Notes: generated from the letters alone by a model not told the origin. A stretch of DNA of 64,000 bases from Acerihabitans sp035013185 (GCF_035013185.1 NZ_JAYGJO010000007.1:139656-203655), one strand, 5' to 3'. Shown: positions 27,228 to 36,849, counted from the first letter of the stretch. Program-made: numbers and translations.

Positions 27228-28343
27228 TTAGAACTGGTAAACCAAGCCCAGTGCAACGATGTCGTCGCTGGAAATGCCCAGTTTGTTGTCAGAATCAATT
27301 TGGTTGATGTAGTAATCAACGTAGGTCGACATATTTTTGTTGAACGCATAGCTTGCGCCGACTTCATAGTATTTGACCAGATCGACATCGCCGATACCGT
27401 TGTCAATGTTTTTGCCTTTGGACTGAACATAACCGATGGACGGACGCAGACCAAAGTCAAACTGATACTGTGCAACTATCTGGATGTCCTGGGTCTTGTT
27501 GGCAAAACCAGCATCTTTGATCTCTGCGCCGGTTGAATCAAAAGTGCCCGTCGCTACGCTGATGCCAGTTGAGTTACGGGTTTCGCCGTAGGTCGCTGCC
27601 AAATAAACATTGTTGGCGTCATATTTTAAAGACGTTGCCCATTGTTCAGCACGGTCACCGCGGCCATATTGTGACTGGTTCTGCGCATTGGTACGGTCAG
27701 AAGAAGCATAAGCGCCAACGATACCTACCCCAATCGGGGAAACGTAAGAAACTGAACCACCGTAGCCGTCGCCGTTAGCTTTATTAATGTCAGTACGGTC
27801 ATTTTTACCCTGGTATTGCAGAGCAAAGTTCAGGCCGTCAACCATACCAAAGAAGTTAGTATTACGATAAGTCGCAACACCAGTAGTACGGCCGGTCATG
27901 AAGTTGTCAGTGTAAGCTGTATCACCGCCGAATTCCGGCAGCATATCGGTCCAGCCCAGTGCATCATAAACTACGCCGTAGTTACGACCATAATCGAATG
28001 AACCGTAGTTGGCGAATTTTAAACCGGCAAAACCCAGACGGGTTTTATTGCCATGTTCAGCAACTGTAGGATCGCTGCTTTCCGGGTTGTTCGCCTGGAA
28101 GTTGTATTCCCACTGGCCGTAACCGGTCAACTGGTCAGTGATTTGGGTTTCACCCTTGAAGCCAAGACGAGCATAGCTCTTGTCGCCATCGCTGCCGCTG
28201 TCATCGGAGAAGTAATGCAGGCCGTCAACTTTACCGTACAGATCCAGTTTGTTGCCGTCTTTGTTGTAAACTTCGGCTGCATGTGCTGCGCCTGCAGCCA
28301 ATAAGGCCGGAATTATCACTGCAAGAAGATTGCGCTTCATCAT
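27228..28343 (-). CDS. ompF: OmpF/OmpC-family general porin
   Basis: Trimeric outer-membrane porin for passive uptake of small hydrophilic solutes. The start at 28343 (MMKRNLLAVIIPALLAAG) gives 371 residues; the long upstream frame runs into the promoter. The signal peptide ends at AHA before AEVYNKDGNKLDLYGK, the usual porin N-terminus. The sixteen-strand barrel includes the constriction loop L3 around DALGWTDMLPEFGGD, and the protein ends with the terminal Phe of VALGLVYQF needed for BAM recognition. Position between aspC and asnS and OmpR-like boxes upstream support ompF rather than ompC. Codon use is strongly biased, indicating high expression. Confidence 0.93.
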   Translation of the reverse strand: MMKRNLLAVIIPALLAAGAAHAAEVYNKDGNKLDLYGKVDGLHYFSDDSGSDGDKSYARLGFKGETQITDQLTGYGQWEYNFQANNPESSDPTVAEHGNKTRLGFAGLKFANYGSFDYGRNYGVVYDALGWTDMLPEFGGDTAYTDNFMTGRTTGVATYRNTNFFGMVDGLNFALQYQGKNDRTDINKANGDGYGGSVSYVSPIGVGIVGAYASSDRTNAQNQSQYGRGDRAEQWATSLKYDANNVYLAATYGETRNSTGISVATGTFDSTGAEIKDAGFANKTQDIQIVAQYQFDFGLRPSIGYVQSKGKNIDNGIGDVDLVKYYEVGASYAFNKNMSTYVDYYINQIDSDNKLGISSDDIVALGLVYQF

Positions 28344-28481
28344 TATTACTACCCTCATTGGTGTTATTCGGACACCTGCCACTGCCGCTAATATTTCTTT
28401 ATGAAACATTATTGAGAGTTTGGTGTCTTCCTGTGTCTGAACGCAGTGTTCCATTCGTGGGCATGTTAATCCACCCCGAAA

Positions 28482-28540
28482 ATGATACAAAGGTCGCAAT
28501 AATGTTTCAGCGGGAAACCTAGTGTTTCAAAATGTAAATT
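28482..28540 (-). promoter_or_regulatory. ompF promoter with OmpR binding sites
   Basis: On the minus strand TTTACATTTTGAAACA (28523-28538 region) and CTGAAACATTATTGCGACC form two OmpR-type boxes directly upstream of a TATCAT -10 box (28482-28487). The first box equals the F1 region known from E. coli ompF. The leader to the start codon would be about 130 bases. OmpR control is inferred from this match. Confidence 0.75.
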
Positions 28541-28572
28541 TTGCGGAACTTTGTGAGAGATCTCTAACTTTG

Positions 28573-28603
28573 AAAAGATAAAGGCCAGCATCGCTGACCT
28601 TTA
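28573..28603 (-). terminator. terminator of asnS
   Basis: On the minus strand AAAGGTCAGC pairs with GCTGGCCTTT (one G-U pair) around a three-base loop, followed by ATCTTTT. The wobble pair exists only in the minus-strand RNA; the plus strand would have a mismatch, which supports asnS as the user. Confidence 0.75.
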
Positions 28604-28643
28604 TTGATTATCTATATGTTTTTCTTATATTTTAAGATAAAAA

Positions 28644-30044
28644 TTAGAAATTAGCGTTGCGTGGACTGCGCGGAAAAGGAATTACGTCACGAATATTTTG
28701 CATTCCTGTTACATAAACGATCAACCGCTCAAATCCGAGTCCAAAACCGGAATGTGGCACGGTACCGTAACGGCGAAGATCACGATACCACCAGTAATCC
28801 TCCTTTTCCAAACCCATTTCTGCTAAGCGTGAATCGAGGCGATCGAGCCGCTCCTCACGCTGGGAACCGCCGATAATTTCGCCGATTCCCGGAGCCAAAA
28901 TATCCATGGCGGCAACGGTTTTACCGTCGTCATTCATGCGCATATAAAATGCCTTGATATCTTTCGGGTAGTTTTTGACCACCACCGGCGCTTTAAAATG
29001 TTTTTCTGCCAGGTAGCGTTCATGCTCAGAAGACAGGTCGATACCCCATGACACCGGATTTTCAAACTGTTGTCCGCTGGCCAGCAAAATAGCGATGGCT
29101 TCGGTGTAGTCCACCTGGGCAAAATCCGACGAAATAAACTGCTCTAGTCGGGTAATCGCCTCTTTGTCGATCCGCTCGGCAAAGAATTTCATATCATCGG
29201 CACGTTCAGTCAGTACCGCCTGGAAGACATACTTCAACATGGCTTCCGCCATGCCGGCAATATCGTCAAGAGTAGCGAACGCCACTTCCGGTTCCACCAT
29301 CCAAAATTCAGCCAGATGACGGCTGGTATTGGAGTTTTCCGCGCGGAAAGTCGGGCCGAAGGTGTAGACCTTGGATAAGGCACAGGCATAAGTTTCAGCG
29401 TTTAACTGGCCAGAAACGGTAAGAAAGGCTTCTTTGCCGAAAAAATCTTCCTCAAAATTCACCTTGCCCTGCGGGGTGCGCGGCAGATTTTCAATGTCCA
29501 GGGTGGAAACCCGGAACATCTCACCCGCGCCTTCGGCATCCGACGCCGTGATTAACGGAGTAGACACCCAGAAAAATCCCTGTTCGTTCATAAACCGGTG
29601 GATCGCCTGGGCCAGCGTATGACGCACGCGCGCTACGGCGCCGATCATGTTGGTTCGTGGGCGCAGATGGGCCACTTCACGTAAATACTCTACGCTGTGG
29701 CGCTTTGCCGCCATCGGATAGGTGTCGGGATCGTCAACCCAACCCAAAACGTCAACTTTTTCCGCCTGGATTTCGAACCGTTGGCCGCCGCCGAGTGATT
29801 CGGTTACCCGCCCGGTCACTGCCACCGAGCAACCGGTGGTCAGGCGCAAAATGTCATGTTGGTAATTTGCCAAAGTATTATTAATGACGGCCTGTAATGG
29901 ATCAAAGCAGGAACCGTCATAGACGGCGAGAAAGGAGATACCGGCTTTAGAATCTCTCCGGGTACGCACCCAACCATATACAGTGACTTCACTGTCAGCC
30001 GGTATGCGCCCATGCAGTACGTCGACTACAGGCACTACGCTCAT
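28644..30044 (-). CDS. asnS: asparaginyl-tRNA synthetase
   Basis: Class IIb aminoacyl-tRNA synthetase that charges tRNA-Asn. The 466 residues equal E. coli. The N-terminal OB-fold anticodon domain (EVTVYGWVRTRRDSKAGISF) is followed by the catalytic core: motif 1 near the N-terminal side of the core, motif 2 in FRAENSNTSRHLAEFWMVEPE, and motif 3 in GFGLGFERLIVYVTG at the C-terminus. It lies between pncB and ompF on the minus strand, as in related genomes. Confidence 0.98.
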   Translation of the reverse strand: MSVVPVVDVLHGRIPADSEVTVYGWVRTRRDSKAGISFLAVYDGSCFDPLQAVINNTLANYQHDILRLTTGCSVAVTGRVTESLGGGQRFEIQAEKVDVLGWVDDPDTYPMAAKRHSVEYLREVAHLRPRTNMIGAVARVRHTLAQAIHRFMNEQGFFWVSTPLITASDAEGAGEMFRVSTLDIENLPRTPQGKVNFEEDFFGKEAFLTVSGQLNAETYACALSKVYTFGPTFRAENSNTSRHLAEFWMVEPEVAFATLDDIAGMAEAMLKYVFQAVLTERADDMKFFAERIDKEAITRLEQFISSDFAQVDYTEAIAILLASGQQFENPVSWGIDLSSEHERYLAEKHFKAPVVVKNYPKDIKAFYMRMNDDGKTVAAMDILAPGIGEIIGGSQREERLDRLDSRLAEMGLEKEDYWWYRDLRRYGTVPHSGFGLGFERLIVYVTGMQNIRDVIPFPRSPRNANF

Positions 30045-30280
30045 AAAATACTCTCTTAACTCAGTGTGATGTGGGGTTGGTTATTCTCGCCGATGCGAAA
30101 GCTGTAATATGTTACTTGGCAGCCAGAAGGACACAAGCGAAAAACGTCATTTTACCGACAGAATTCGCTTTATGGGGAAAAAAATACTCAGCTCGGGGGA
30201 TCAGGGGCGGGGATCACCGTCAGGCGAAACGGTCCATCGCGCGGACAAGCAAGGTGAGCGCCGCGCGCGATGGGGTAAAC

Positions 30281-31486
30281 TTAGCTGGCTTTCCTGACCA
30301 GCGGCACATCAAACGCCTTGCGCAATGCCAGGATAAAATCTTTATCCTGGCACATGCTTTTGCCTGGGCTATCGGAGAGTTTGGCCACCGGTTTGCCGTT
30401 GCATTCCACCAGTTTGATGACGATATTGAGCGGTTTGATACCCGGAATGTCGCAGGTGAGCTTAGTACCGATACCAAACACCAGATTTATCCGCTGCCAA
30501 AAATGACGATACAGCGTCAATGCCTGATCAAAGTCCAGACTATCGGAAAACACCAATGTTTTGGTCATGGGGTCAATGCCTAGCTTGAGATAATGGGCAA
30601 TGGCCTTCTCACCCCATTCCACCGGATCGCCAGAATCATGGCGCAGGCCCTGGTATCGCTCGGCGAACTGCAAACCGAAATCACGTAAAAAGGCATCCAT
30701 GGTGATGCAATCAGTTAACGCAATGCCCAGTTGGCCGGGATATTCATCCAGCCATGCCTGCAACGCGGCACGTTGGCTATTGGCCAGTGTAGGACTGATT
30801 TGCTGATGGGCCTGGAACCATTCGTGGGCCTGAGTCCCAACCGGCGTCAAGTCCAGGCGTCGGGCCAGATCATAATTGCTGGTGCCGATCAAATAAGGAA
30901 AGTCATGCTGAAGGCGCGTCACCACGTCAGCGTGTAGTCTGCGAGAGAAGCGCCGGCGGGTGCCGAAATCCATCAACTTAAAGTGGGATATATCCACATC
31001 TCGGCTGCAGTCATGAAAACGGCGCAACTTCTGTTCGAGTTGATTTAACGCCATTTCACGCACATCAAAGGGTGAGCGCCGGCGATGGACCACTTCACTG
31101 ATGACGGCAAGCAAGGGCACTTCCCACAAGATAACGTCGCGCCAGGGGCCGGTTATCCGAATGTCTAATTTGCCATGATGATTGCGTACTCTGACCTGGT
31201 GAGGGTCGAAACGAAAAGCCCGCAGCCAGACCAGGTAATCTTGATGAAAAAAAGGCAATTCCGAGAGATAGTGATATTCCTCATCGCTAAGCGACAAATG
31301 GCGCATGAGCTCAATTTGTGCACTGATATCGCGGGCAAACTCACCTAACAGGTCATCGCCTCGGCAGCGGAATTCTGCTGTGACGGTGACATCATGGTAG
31401 CGGTGGTAAACCGCTTGCTGCATGTGTAGTTTGTAGGCATCAGTGTCAAGTAGCGACGTTAAAATCGGGTCAATGGCTAAATTCAT
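30281..31486 (-). CDS. pncB: nicotinate phosphoribosyltransferase
   Basis: Makes nicotinate mononucleotide from nicotinate and PRPP in the NAD salvage route. The 401 residues match E. coli (400). Typical motifs are LLDTDAYKLHMQQAVYHRY at the N-terminus, GTSNYDLARRLDLTPVGTQAHEW in the centre (with the autophosphorylated His in TQAHEW), LRHDSGDPVEWG, and GIGTKLTCDIPG near the end. The stop is 236 bases before the asnS start. Divergent from pepN, with an ERIC element in the spacer. Confidence 0.97.
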   Translation of the reverse strand: MNLAIDPILTSLLDTDAYKLHMQQAVYHRYHDVTVTAEFRCRGDDLLGEFARDISAQIELMRHLSLSDEEYHYLSELPFFHQDYLVWLRAFRFDPHQVRVRNHHGKLDIRITGPWRDVILWEVPLLAVISEVVHRRRSPFDVREMALNQLEQKLRRFHDCSRDVDISHFKLMDFGTRRRFSRRLHADVVTRLQHDFPYLIGTSNYDLARRLDLTPVGTQAHEWFQAHQQISPTLANSQRAALQAWLDEYPGQLGIALTDCITMDAFLRDFGLQFAERYQGLRHDSGDPVEWGEKAIAHYLKLGIDPMTKTLVFSDSLDFDQALTLYRHFWQRINLVFGIGTKLTCDIPGIKPLNIVIKLVECNGKPVAKLSDSPGKSMCQDKDFILALRKAFDVPLVRKAS

Positions 31487-31525
31487 GGTGCGTTACAGCA
31501 TCCTCTTGCGACACATAAATACAGT

Positions 31526-31655
31526 CGGTTACCCCCTCCAGCTTTCAGGCTGCAGGGGGTTTGTCGGCGCTCGTTCACCCGAATGACTTACCTGTGTAAG
31601 CGCATTGGGATCCGCTTGCTTGCCGTCAGCCCACAGCGTGAAACCCAGTGGGTAT
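31526..31655. repeat. ERIC element between pncB and pepN
   Basis: The core GCGCTCGTTCACCCGAATGA, then CTTACCTGTGTAAGC, is the central part of the enterobacterial repetitive intergenic consensus (inverted CTTAC/GTAAG), followed by TGGGATCCGCTTGCTTGCCG and ending at GGGTAT. The left end is degenerate. The spacer 31487-31916 otherwise shows no gene and must contain the divergent promoters of pncB and pepN. Confidence 0.8.
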
Positions 31656-31916
31656 CATTGGACAACGACTGAAGTGTACCCGGCTTATTCTGTAAGTGTA
31701 GTCACATCAAATCATAAATGGCGTGATAACGTCGAGGCTTAAACGTGCCGTTGTGGCGAAATTCATCGGCATAGTCACGTTTAAGTGGATAGATAAACGG
31801 CATCAACTCTTTGAGCTGTGCATTTTAATGGGCCTCTCCGCTTAACAATGGCAACATGGCCGTAACAGGAATAAACTCATCTTAATGAAATCAATGACGA
31901 TGCCAAAAGGTTAATT

Positions 31917-34532
31917 ATGACTCAACAGCCGCTAGTTAAATACCGCCATGATTATCGTGCGCCGGATTATACCATCACCGATATCAGCCTGGAATTTGAT
32001 CTTAACGCCGAGACCACTACCGTGACCGCGGTCAGTAATGTCGTCAGGAGTGGTCAACCTGGCGTACCGTTGATATTAAACGGCGAAGATCTGGAACTGC
32101 TCAGTGTCAGCATCAATGGTCAGCAATGGTCGCATTATCGTCAGGAGGGGTCATGCTTGGTCGTGGAGCAGTTGCCCGCAGCATTTACCCTCACTATCGT
32201 TAATGTTATCCACCCTAATCAAAACTCGGCCCTGGAGGGATTGTATCTGTCCGGTGATGCCCTTTGCACCCAATGTGAGGCGGAAGGATTCCGTCATATT
32301 ACCTATTATCTCGATCGGCCGGATGTACTGGCTCGGTTTACCACGCGCATTATTGCTGACCAGGGCCGTTATCCCTTCTTGTTGTCCAATGGCAACCGTA
32401 TCGATGCTGGTGAGATGAGTGATGGCCGCCATTGGGTAGTCTGGCAAGATCCGTTCCCAAAACCCTGCTATCTGTTTGCCTTGGTGGCCGGCAATTTTGA
32501 TGTGCTGCGCGACAGTTTTACGACCCGGTCAGGGCGTGACGTAGCGCTGGAACTGTTTGTGGATCGCGGCAACCTGGATCGCGCCGATTGGGCGATGACG
32601 TCGCTTAAGCAATCGATGCGCTGGGACGAAACCCGTTTCGGTCTGGAATATGATCTCGATATCTTTATGATCGTGGCGGTAGATTTCTTCAATATGGGCG
32701 CCATGGAAAATAAGGGGTTGAATGTTTTCAATTCAAAATATGTTCTGGCGCGGGCCGAAACCGCTACGGATACGGATTATCTGAACATTGAGCGGGTGAT
32801 TGGCCATGAGTATTTTCATAATTGGACCGGTAACCGCATTACCTGCCGGGATTGGTTCCAGCTCAGCCTGAAAGAGGGCCTGACGGTGTTTCGCGATCAG
32901 GAATTCAGTGCCGACCTTGGCTCCCGTGCGGTGAACCGTATCGCCAATGTGCGGGTGATGCGTGGCTCGCAGTTCGCCGAGGATGCCAGCCCCATGGCGC
33001 ACCCTATCCGGCCCGATAAAGTGATAGAAATGAATAATTTCTATACGGTTACCGTCTATGAAAAGGGTGCCGAAGTCATACGAATGCTGCACACGCTGCT
33101 TGGTGAAGAGAAATTCCAGGCGGGTATGCGGCTGTACGTGGAGCGCCATGATGGCAGCGCTGCGACCTGTGATGATTTTGTCGATGCTATGGAACAGGCG
33201 TCTGGTATCGATTTACAGCTGTTTCGACGTTGGTATAGCCAGTCAGGCACGCCGGTTCTGTCGGTGCGTGATGAGTATAATCCCGAGCTACGCCAATATC
33301 AGTTGCATGTCAGCCAGATGACACCGTCTACCGCCGACCAGTCAGATAAACTGCCGTTGCATATCCCCCTTGATGTTGAATTGTATGATGTAGAGGGGAG
33401 GGTGATCCCGTTGCAATATAACGGGCAACCGGTGGCGAATGTATTGAATGTGACCGCCGCGGTGCAGACCTTTGTTTTTGATGAGGTGCCTTCGTTGCCG
33501 GTCCCGTCGTTGCTGCGCGGTTTTTCTGCGCCGGTTAAGTTGGATTATCCCTACAGCGATCAGCAGCTTATATTGTTAATGCGTTCCGCCACTGATGAGT
33601 TTTCCCGCTGGGACGCAGCGCAGAGCCTGCTGTCTATTTATATTAAGTTGAGTGTTGCGCGCTTTAGCCAGGGTTTGCCCTTGACGCTGCCGGAGCATGT
33701 TGCCGATGCGTTTCGTGGTATTTTGCTCGATCCTGAGCTGGACCCGGCGTTGGCGGCGCAAATTTTGACGTTGCCCAGCGAAAATGAAATGGCCGAGCTG
33801 TTCAGTGTGATCGAACCCACTGCCATTCATGGGGTTCATGAGGCATTGATTCGTTGTTTGGCGGTGGAGTTGGATGATGAGTTGCTGGCGGTTTATTTGG
33901 CCAATGGCACGGGGCAATATCGGGTAGAGCATCAGGATATTGGTAAGCGGGCCTTACGTAATACTTGTCTGTTCTATCTGGCTTTTGGCGATCACGATCG
34001 GGCGGTCAGAATGACCAACGCACAATATCATCAGGCGGATAATATGACCGACGCGTTGGCGGCGATTGCTGCAGCGGTGGCGGCACAGTTGCCGTGCCAA
34101 GCGACGCTGTTGGCGGAATTTGACGAGCGTTGGCATCATGATGGTTTGGTGATGGATAAGTGGTTTACGTTGCAGGCCACCAGTCCGGCGGAGGATGTGC
34201 TTAGTCAGGTGAAGTTATTACTTAATCATCGTTCATTTAGTCTGAATAATCCTAATCGGATCCGGGCGTTGATCGGCGCGTTTTCGGCAGGGAATCCTGC
34301 GGCGTTCCATGCGGTTGATGGCAGCGGGTATCGTTTTCTGGTGGAGATCCTCATTGAGCTCAATACCCGTAATCCGCAGGTAGCGTCGAGATTGATTGAG
34401 CCATTGATTCGTTTGCGGCGTTACGATGAGTCGCGTCAGGGGTTGATGCGTGATGCGCTGAATCGACTGCAGGCGTTGCCTAATTTGTCGGGTGATCTGT
34501 TTGAGAAAATTGGTAAGGCGCTGGCACAGTAG
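31917..34532 (+). CDS. pepN: aminopeptidase N
   Basis: Cytoplasmic M1-family zinc metalloaminopeptidase with broad specificity, the main alanyl aminopeptidase in protein turnover. The 871 residues match E. coli (870). The substrate motif GAMENKGLNVF lies near residue 260 and the zinc motif HEYFHNWTGNR near residue 296, with the third ligand Glu in KEGLTVFRDQEFS. The long C-terminal helical domain is complete to FEKIGKALAQ. The last third uses many TTG and GCG codons. It is followed not by pyrD directly but by a 120-bp tandem repeat block. Confidence 0.97.
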   Translation: MTQQPLVKYRHDYRAPDYTITDISLEFDLNAETTTVTAVSNVVRSGQPGVPLILNGEDLELLSVSINGQQWSHYRQEGSCLVVEQLPAAFTLTIVNVIHPNQNSALEGLYLSGDALCTQCEAEGFRHITYYLDRPDVLARFTTRIIADQGRYPFLLSNGNRIDAGEMSDGRHWVVWQDPFPKPCYLFALVAGNFDVLRDSFTTRSGRDVALELFVDRGNLDRADWAMTSLKQSMRWDETRFGLEYDLDIFMIVAVDFFNMGAMENKGLNVFNSKYVLARAETATDTDYLNIERVIGHEYFHNWTGNRITCRDWFQLSLKEGLTVFRDQEFSADLGSRAVNRIANVRVMRGSQFAEDASPMAHPIRPDKVIEMNNFYTVTVYEKGAEVIRMLHTLLGEEKFQAGMRLYVERHDGSAATCDDFVDAMEQASGIDLQLFRRWYSQSGTPVLSVRDEYNPELRQYQLHVSQMTPSTADQSDKLPLHIPLDVELYDVEGRVIPLQYNGQPVANVLNVTAAVQTFVFDEVPSLPVPSLLRGFSAPVKLDYPYSDQQLILLMRSATDEFSRWDAAQSLLSIYIKLSVARFSQGLPLTLPEHVADAFRGILLDPELDPALAAQILTLPSENEMAELFSVIEPTAIHGVHEALIRCLAVELDDELLAVYLANGTGQYRVEHQDIGKRALRNTCLFYLAFGDHDRAVRMTNAQYHQADNMTDALAAIAAAVAAQLPCQATLLAEFDERWHHDGLVMDKWFTLQATSPAEDVLSQVKLLLNHRSFSLNNPNRIRALIGAFSAGNPAAFHAVDGSGYRFLVEILIELNTRNPQVASRLIEPLIRLRRYDESRQGLMRDALNRLQALPNLSGDLFEKIGKALAQ

Positions 34533-34550
34533 TTGGGTGTTGTTGTAGCC

Positions 34551-34985
34551 CCAACAGTACGCGTCCTCTGCGTTTGCGCTTGGCGTGGCAGGCCTGCCGA
34601 GTGGCTTGGTGGGCGGAGGGTTTAACGCACCTAGGGGCGCTCTGGCGGCCGGGAAACGGCCGCTTCGACCCCAACGGTACGCTTCCCCTCCGTTTGTGTG
34701 CGGCATGGCAGGCCTGCCGTGTGGATTGGCGGGTGGAGGGTTTAACGTACCTAGGGGCGCTCGGGCGGCCGGGAAACGGCCGCTTCGACCCCAACGATAC
34801 GCTCCCCCTCCCTTTGTGTTCGGCGTGGCAGGCCTGCCGAGTGGCTTGGTGGGCGGAGGGTTTAACGCACCTAGGGGCGCTCGGGCGGGCAATAAAACCA
34901 TGCCCACTTCGACCCTAACGGTACGCTCCCCCTCCCTTTGTGTTCGGCATTGCAGGCCTGCCATGTGGATTTAATGGGTGGAGGG
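34551..34985. repeat. GC-rich 120-bp tandem repeat, about 3.6 copies, between pepN and pyrD
   Basis: Units start near 34551, 34671 and 34791 (exact 120-base period) and 34913 (122), the last partial. Each contains the palindrome GGCAGGCCTGCC (shortened in unit 4); units 1-3 also have GGAGGGTTTAACG and ACCTAGGGGCGCTC. Units 1 and 2 carry a GCGGCCG-GGAAA-CGGCCGC hairpin; in unit 3 this is replaced by GGGCA-ATAAAACCA-TGCCC, a different sequence that still folds. Units 1 and 3 resemble each other more than unit 2 (GAGTGGCTTGGTGG against GTGTGGATTGGCGG), so the block may have grown by 240-base steps. Because 120 is divisible by three, several open frames cross it on both strands; they are not genes. 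The rest of 34533-35125 holds the pyrD promoter region. Confidence 0.9.
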
Positions 34986-35125
34986 GCTAGTGCAACGGGT
35001 GGGTTTGGGCGGTCTTTTTTGATCTGGCGCGAATGATCGCGCTTTTTTTGCTCTGGTTGATTCCCTTTCACCCATTGATACCCGATAATACCGCCCCGGT
35101 TGCTCACGGGATATCAGGAGACATC

Positions 35126-36136
35126 ATGTTTTATCCCCTTATCAGACAGGCCCTGTTTCAGCTCGATCCTGAGCGCGCGCATGAATTTACCTTTCAGCAA
35201 TTAGGCCGCATTAGCGGGACGCCTTTGGAGTTTCTGGTGCGGCAGTCGGTGCCCGCTAAACCGGTTAACTGTATGGGGATCGCGTTTAGCAATCCGTTAG
35301 GACTGGCCGCTGGGTTGGATAAAGATGGCGAGTGTATCGACGCCCTTGGCGCGATGGGTTTTGGTTTTATCGAAGTAGGTACGGTAACGCCGCGTCCACA
35401 GCCCGGTAATGATAAACCGCGGTTATTTCGCCTCGTGGCAGCCGAGGGATTGATTAACCGGATGGGTTTTAATAATAAAGGTGTTGATTATCTAGTTGAA
35501 AATGTTAAGAAATCTCATTTTCCCGGTGTTCTGGGTATTAATATTGGTAAAAATAAGACTACGCCGGTTGAACAGGGTAAAGATGATTATCTGGCATGTA
35601 TGGATAAGATTTATCCTTATGCCGGTTATATTGCGATAAATATTTCTTCGCCTAATACGCCGGGGTTACGGACGCTGCAATTTGGTGAGGCGTTGGATGA
35701 TCTTTTATTGGCCATTAAAAATAAGCAGGCTGAGCTCAATAGCTATCATCATAAATATGTGCCGGTAGCGGTTAAAATTGCACCCGACTTGACCGATGAG
35801 GAGTTGGTGCAGGTGGCCGATAGTTTAGTCCGCCATAATATTGATGGGGTTATTGCTACTAATACCACCACCCAAAGAGATTTGGTTCAAGGATTGAAGC
35901 ATTGTGAACAAGTCGGTGGATTGAGCGGCAGGCCGTTGCAGTCGCGTAGCACCGAAGTGATTCGCCGTTTATCACAAGAATTGGCGGGTAAATTACCCAT
36001 TATCGGCGTGGGCGGTATTGATTCTTTGATGGCCGCTCGGGAAAAAATGGCTGCGGGAGCCACTTTGATTCAAATATATTCCGGGTTTATTTTTCAAGGA
36101 CCCCAGCTGATTAAGGACATTATCCGTAATATTTGA
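35126..36136 (+). CDS. pyrD: dihydroorotate dehydrogenase (quinone), class 2
   Basis: Membrane-associated FMN enzyme that oxidises dihydroorotate to orotate with quinone as acceptor, the fourth step of UMP synthesis. The start at 35126 (MFYPLIRQALFQLDPERAHE), preceded by CAGGAGACATC, gives 336 residues, identical in length to E. coli; the upstream frame is not conserved. The N-terminal amphipathic helices mark class 2. FMN and substrate motifs include GLAAGLDKDGECIDALGAMG, NRMGFNNKGVD, NISSPNTPGLR and GVGGIDS. Neighbours differ from E. coli, where ssu and fimbrial genes precede it. Confidence 0.97.
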   Translation: MFYPLIRQALFQLDPERAHEFTFQQLGRISGTPLEFLVRQSVPAKPVNCMGIAFSNPLGLAAGLDKDGECIDALGAMGFGFIEVGTVTPRPQPGNDKPRLFRLVAAEGLINRMGFNNKGVDYLVENVKKSHFPGVLGINIGKNKTTPVEQGKDDYLACMDKIYPYAGYIAINISSPNTPGLRTLQFGEALDDLLLAIKNKQAELNSYHHKYVPVAVKIAPDLTDEELVQVADSLVRHNIDGVIATNTTTQRDLVQGLKHCEQVGGLSGRPLQSRSTEVIRRLSQELAGKLPIIGVGGIDSLMAAREKMAAGATLIQIYSGFIFQGPQLIKDIIRNI

Positions 36137-36294
36137 CTTTATTTGGCGATTTACGTCGTTAAGAGGTTTATTTATCGCGTAGGCTCGTTTATCTTTTATC
36201 CAATTGCTGTTAATTTATGCTGAGATTATTTCTGGTGAAAAGGTTTTTACTGGATATTACCCAAAGCACTGGTGATGAGATAAAAGGAATCAAG

Positions 36295-36843
36295 ATGAAA
36301 ATCACCCCCGGGGACAACTGGCGTTGGTTTTTTGATGCCGAGCGCGATCGGATGATGCTGGATCTTGCCGACGGTATGATATTCCGCTCACGCTTTGCTG
36401 CCAAGGCGTTGACGCCCGATGCGTTTCGCGTATCGGTATTTTGCGTGGATGATGCTGCGCTTTTCTTTCAATTTGCTGAAAAAAGTCGGGCGTTGCCGTT
36501 GCACGATGACCAGCAGGCAGAGTTGATTCTCAACGCATTGGTCGCGTTGCGTTTTCTCAAGCCGTTGATGCCCAAGAGCTGGCATTTTATGCCACAGCCA
36601 GCGCCGGTTGACTGGCATCCAACGCTGGGTGATGACGTGCTGGTGCGTTTGAATGAGAGCGGAGAGTATGCGCGTTTACTGATCGCCGAAGCCGGCGATA
36701 AGGCCAGTTTATGTGTATTGGCACAGGGGCAGCTTGACCTGCCAACCCGAAAACTGGTGCTGGGTGATGCCATTAAAATTATGCATGATCGTTTATTGCC
36801 CTATCCGCAACAAGACGGCATTTCCTACGCGGCGGCGATGTAG
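36295..36843 (+). CDS. zapC: cell division protein ZapC
   Basis: Cytoplasmic FtsZ-associated protein that promotes bundling of FtsZ at the Z ring. The start at 36295 (MKITPGDNWRWFFDAERDRM), with AAAAGGAA just upstream, gives 182 residues (E. coli 180); 26 upstream codons in frame are not conserved. Family motifs are RMMLDLADGMIFRSRFAAK, LTPDAFRVSVFCVDDAAL, and LGDAIKIMHDRL near the end. It follows pyrD and converges with ycbX, the stops being 6 bases apart. Confidence 0.94.
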   Translation: MKITPGDNWRWFFDAERDRMMLDLADGMIFRSRFAAKALTPDAFRVSVFCVDDAALFFQFAEKSRALPLHDDQQAELILNALVALRFLKPLMPKSWHFMPQPAPVDWHPTLGDDVLVRLNESGEYARLLIAEAGDKASLCVLAQGQLDLPTRKLVLGDAIKIMHDRLLPYPQQDGISYAAAM

Positions 36844-36849
36844 GCGTTA

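Noticed and set aside
31370..31395. matS-like site GTGACGGTGAC inside pncB
   Set aside because: Does not fit GTGACRNYGTCAC; the right half-site is absent.
34233..34964. Long minus-strand open frame (243 codons) over the pepN 3' end and the repeat block
   Set aside because: Its Pro/Arg-rich repeats arise only because the 120-bp unit is divisible by three; half of it is antisense to pepN and frames on both strands are equally open.
34574..34974. Two plus-strand frames through the tandem repeats
   Set aside because: Same cause: repeat length is a multiple of three and the sequence is GC-rich. No ribosome binding site and no family resemblance.
34551..34985. CRISPR array
   Set aside because: The repeats are 120 bases long without unique spacers between short repeats, and no cas genes are near. 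No other CRISPR-like pattern was seen in the window.
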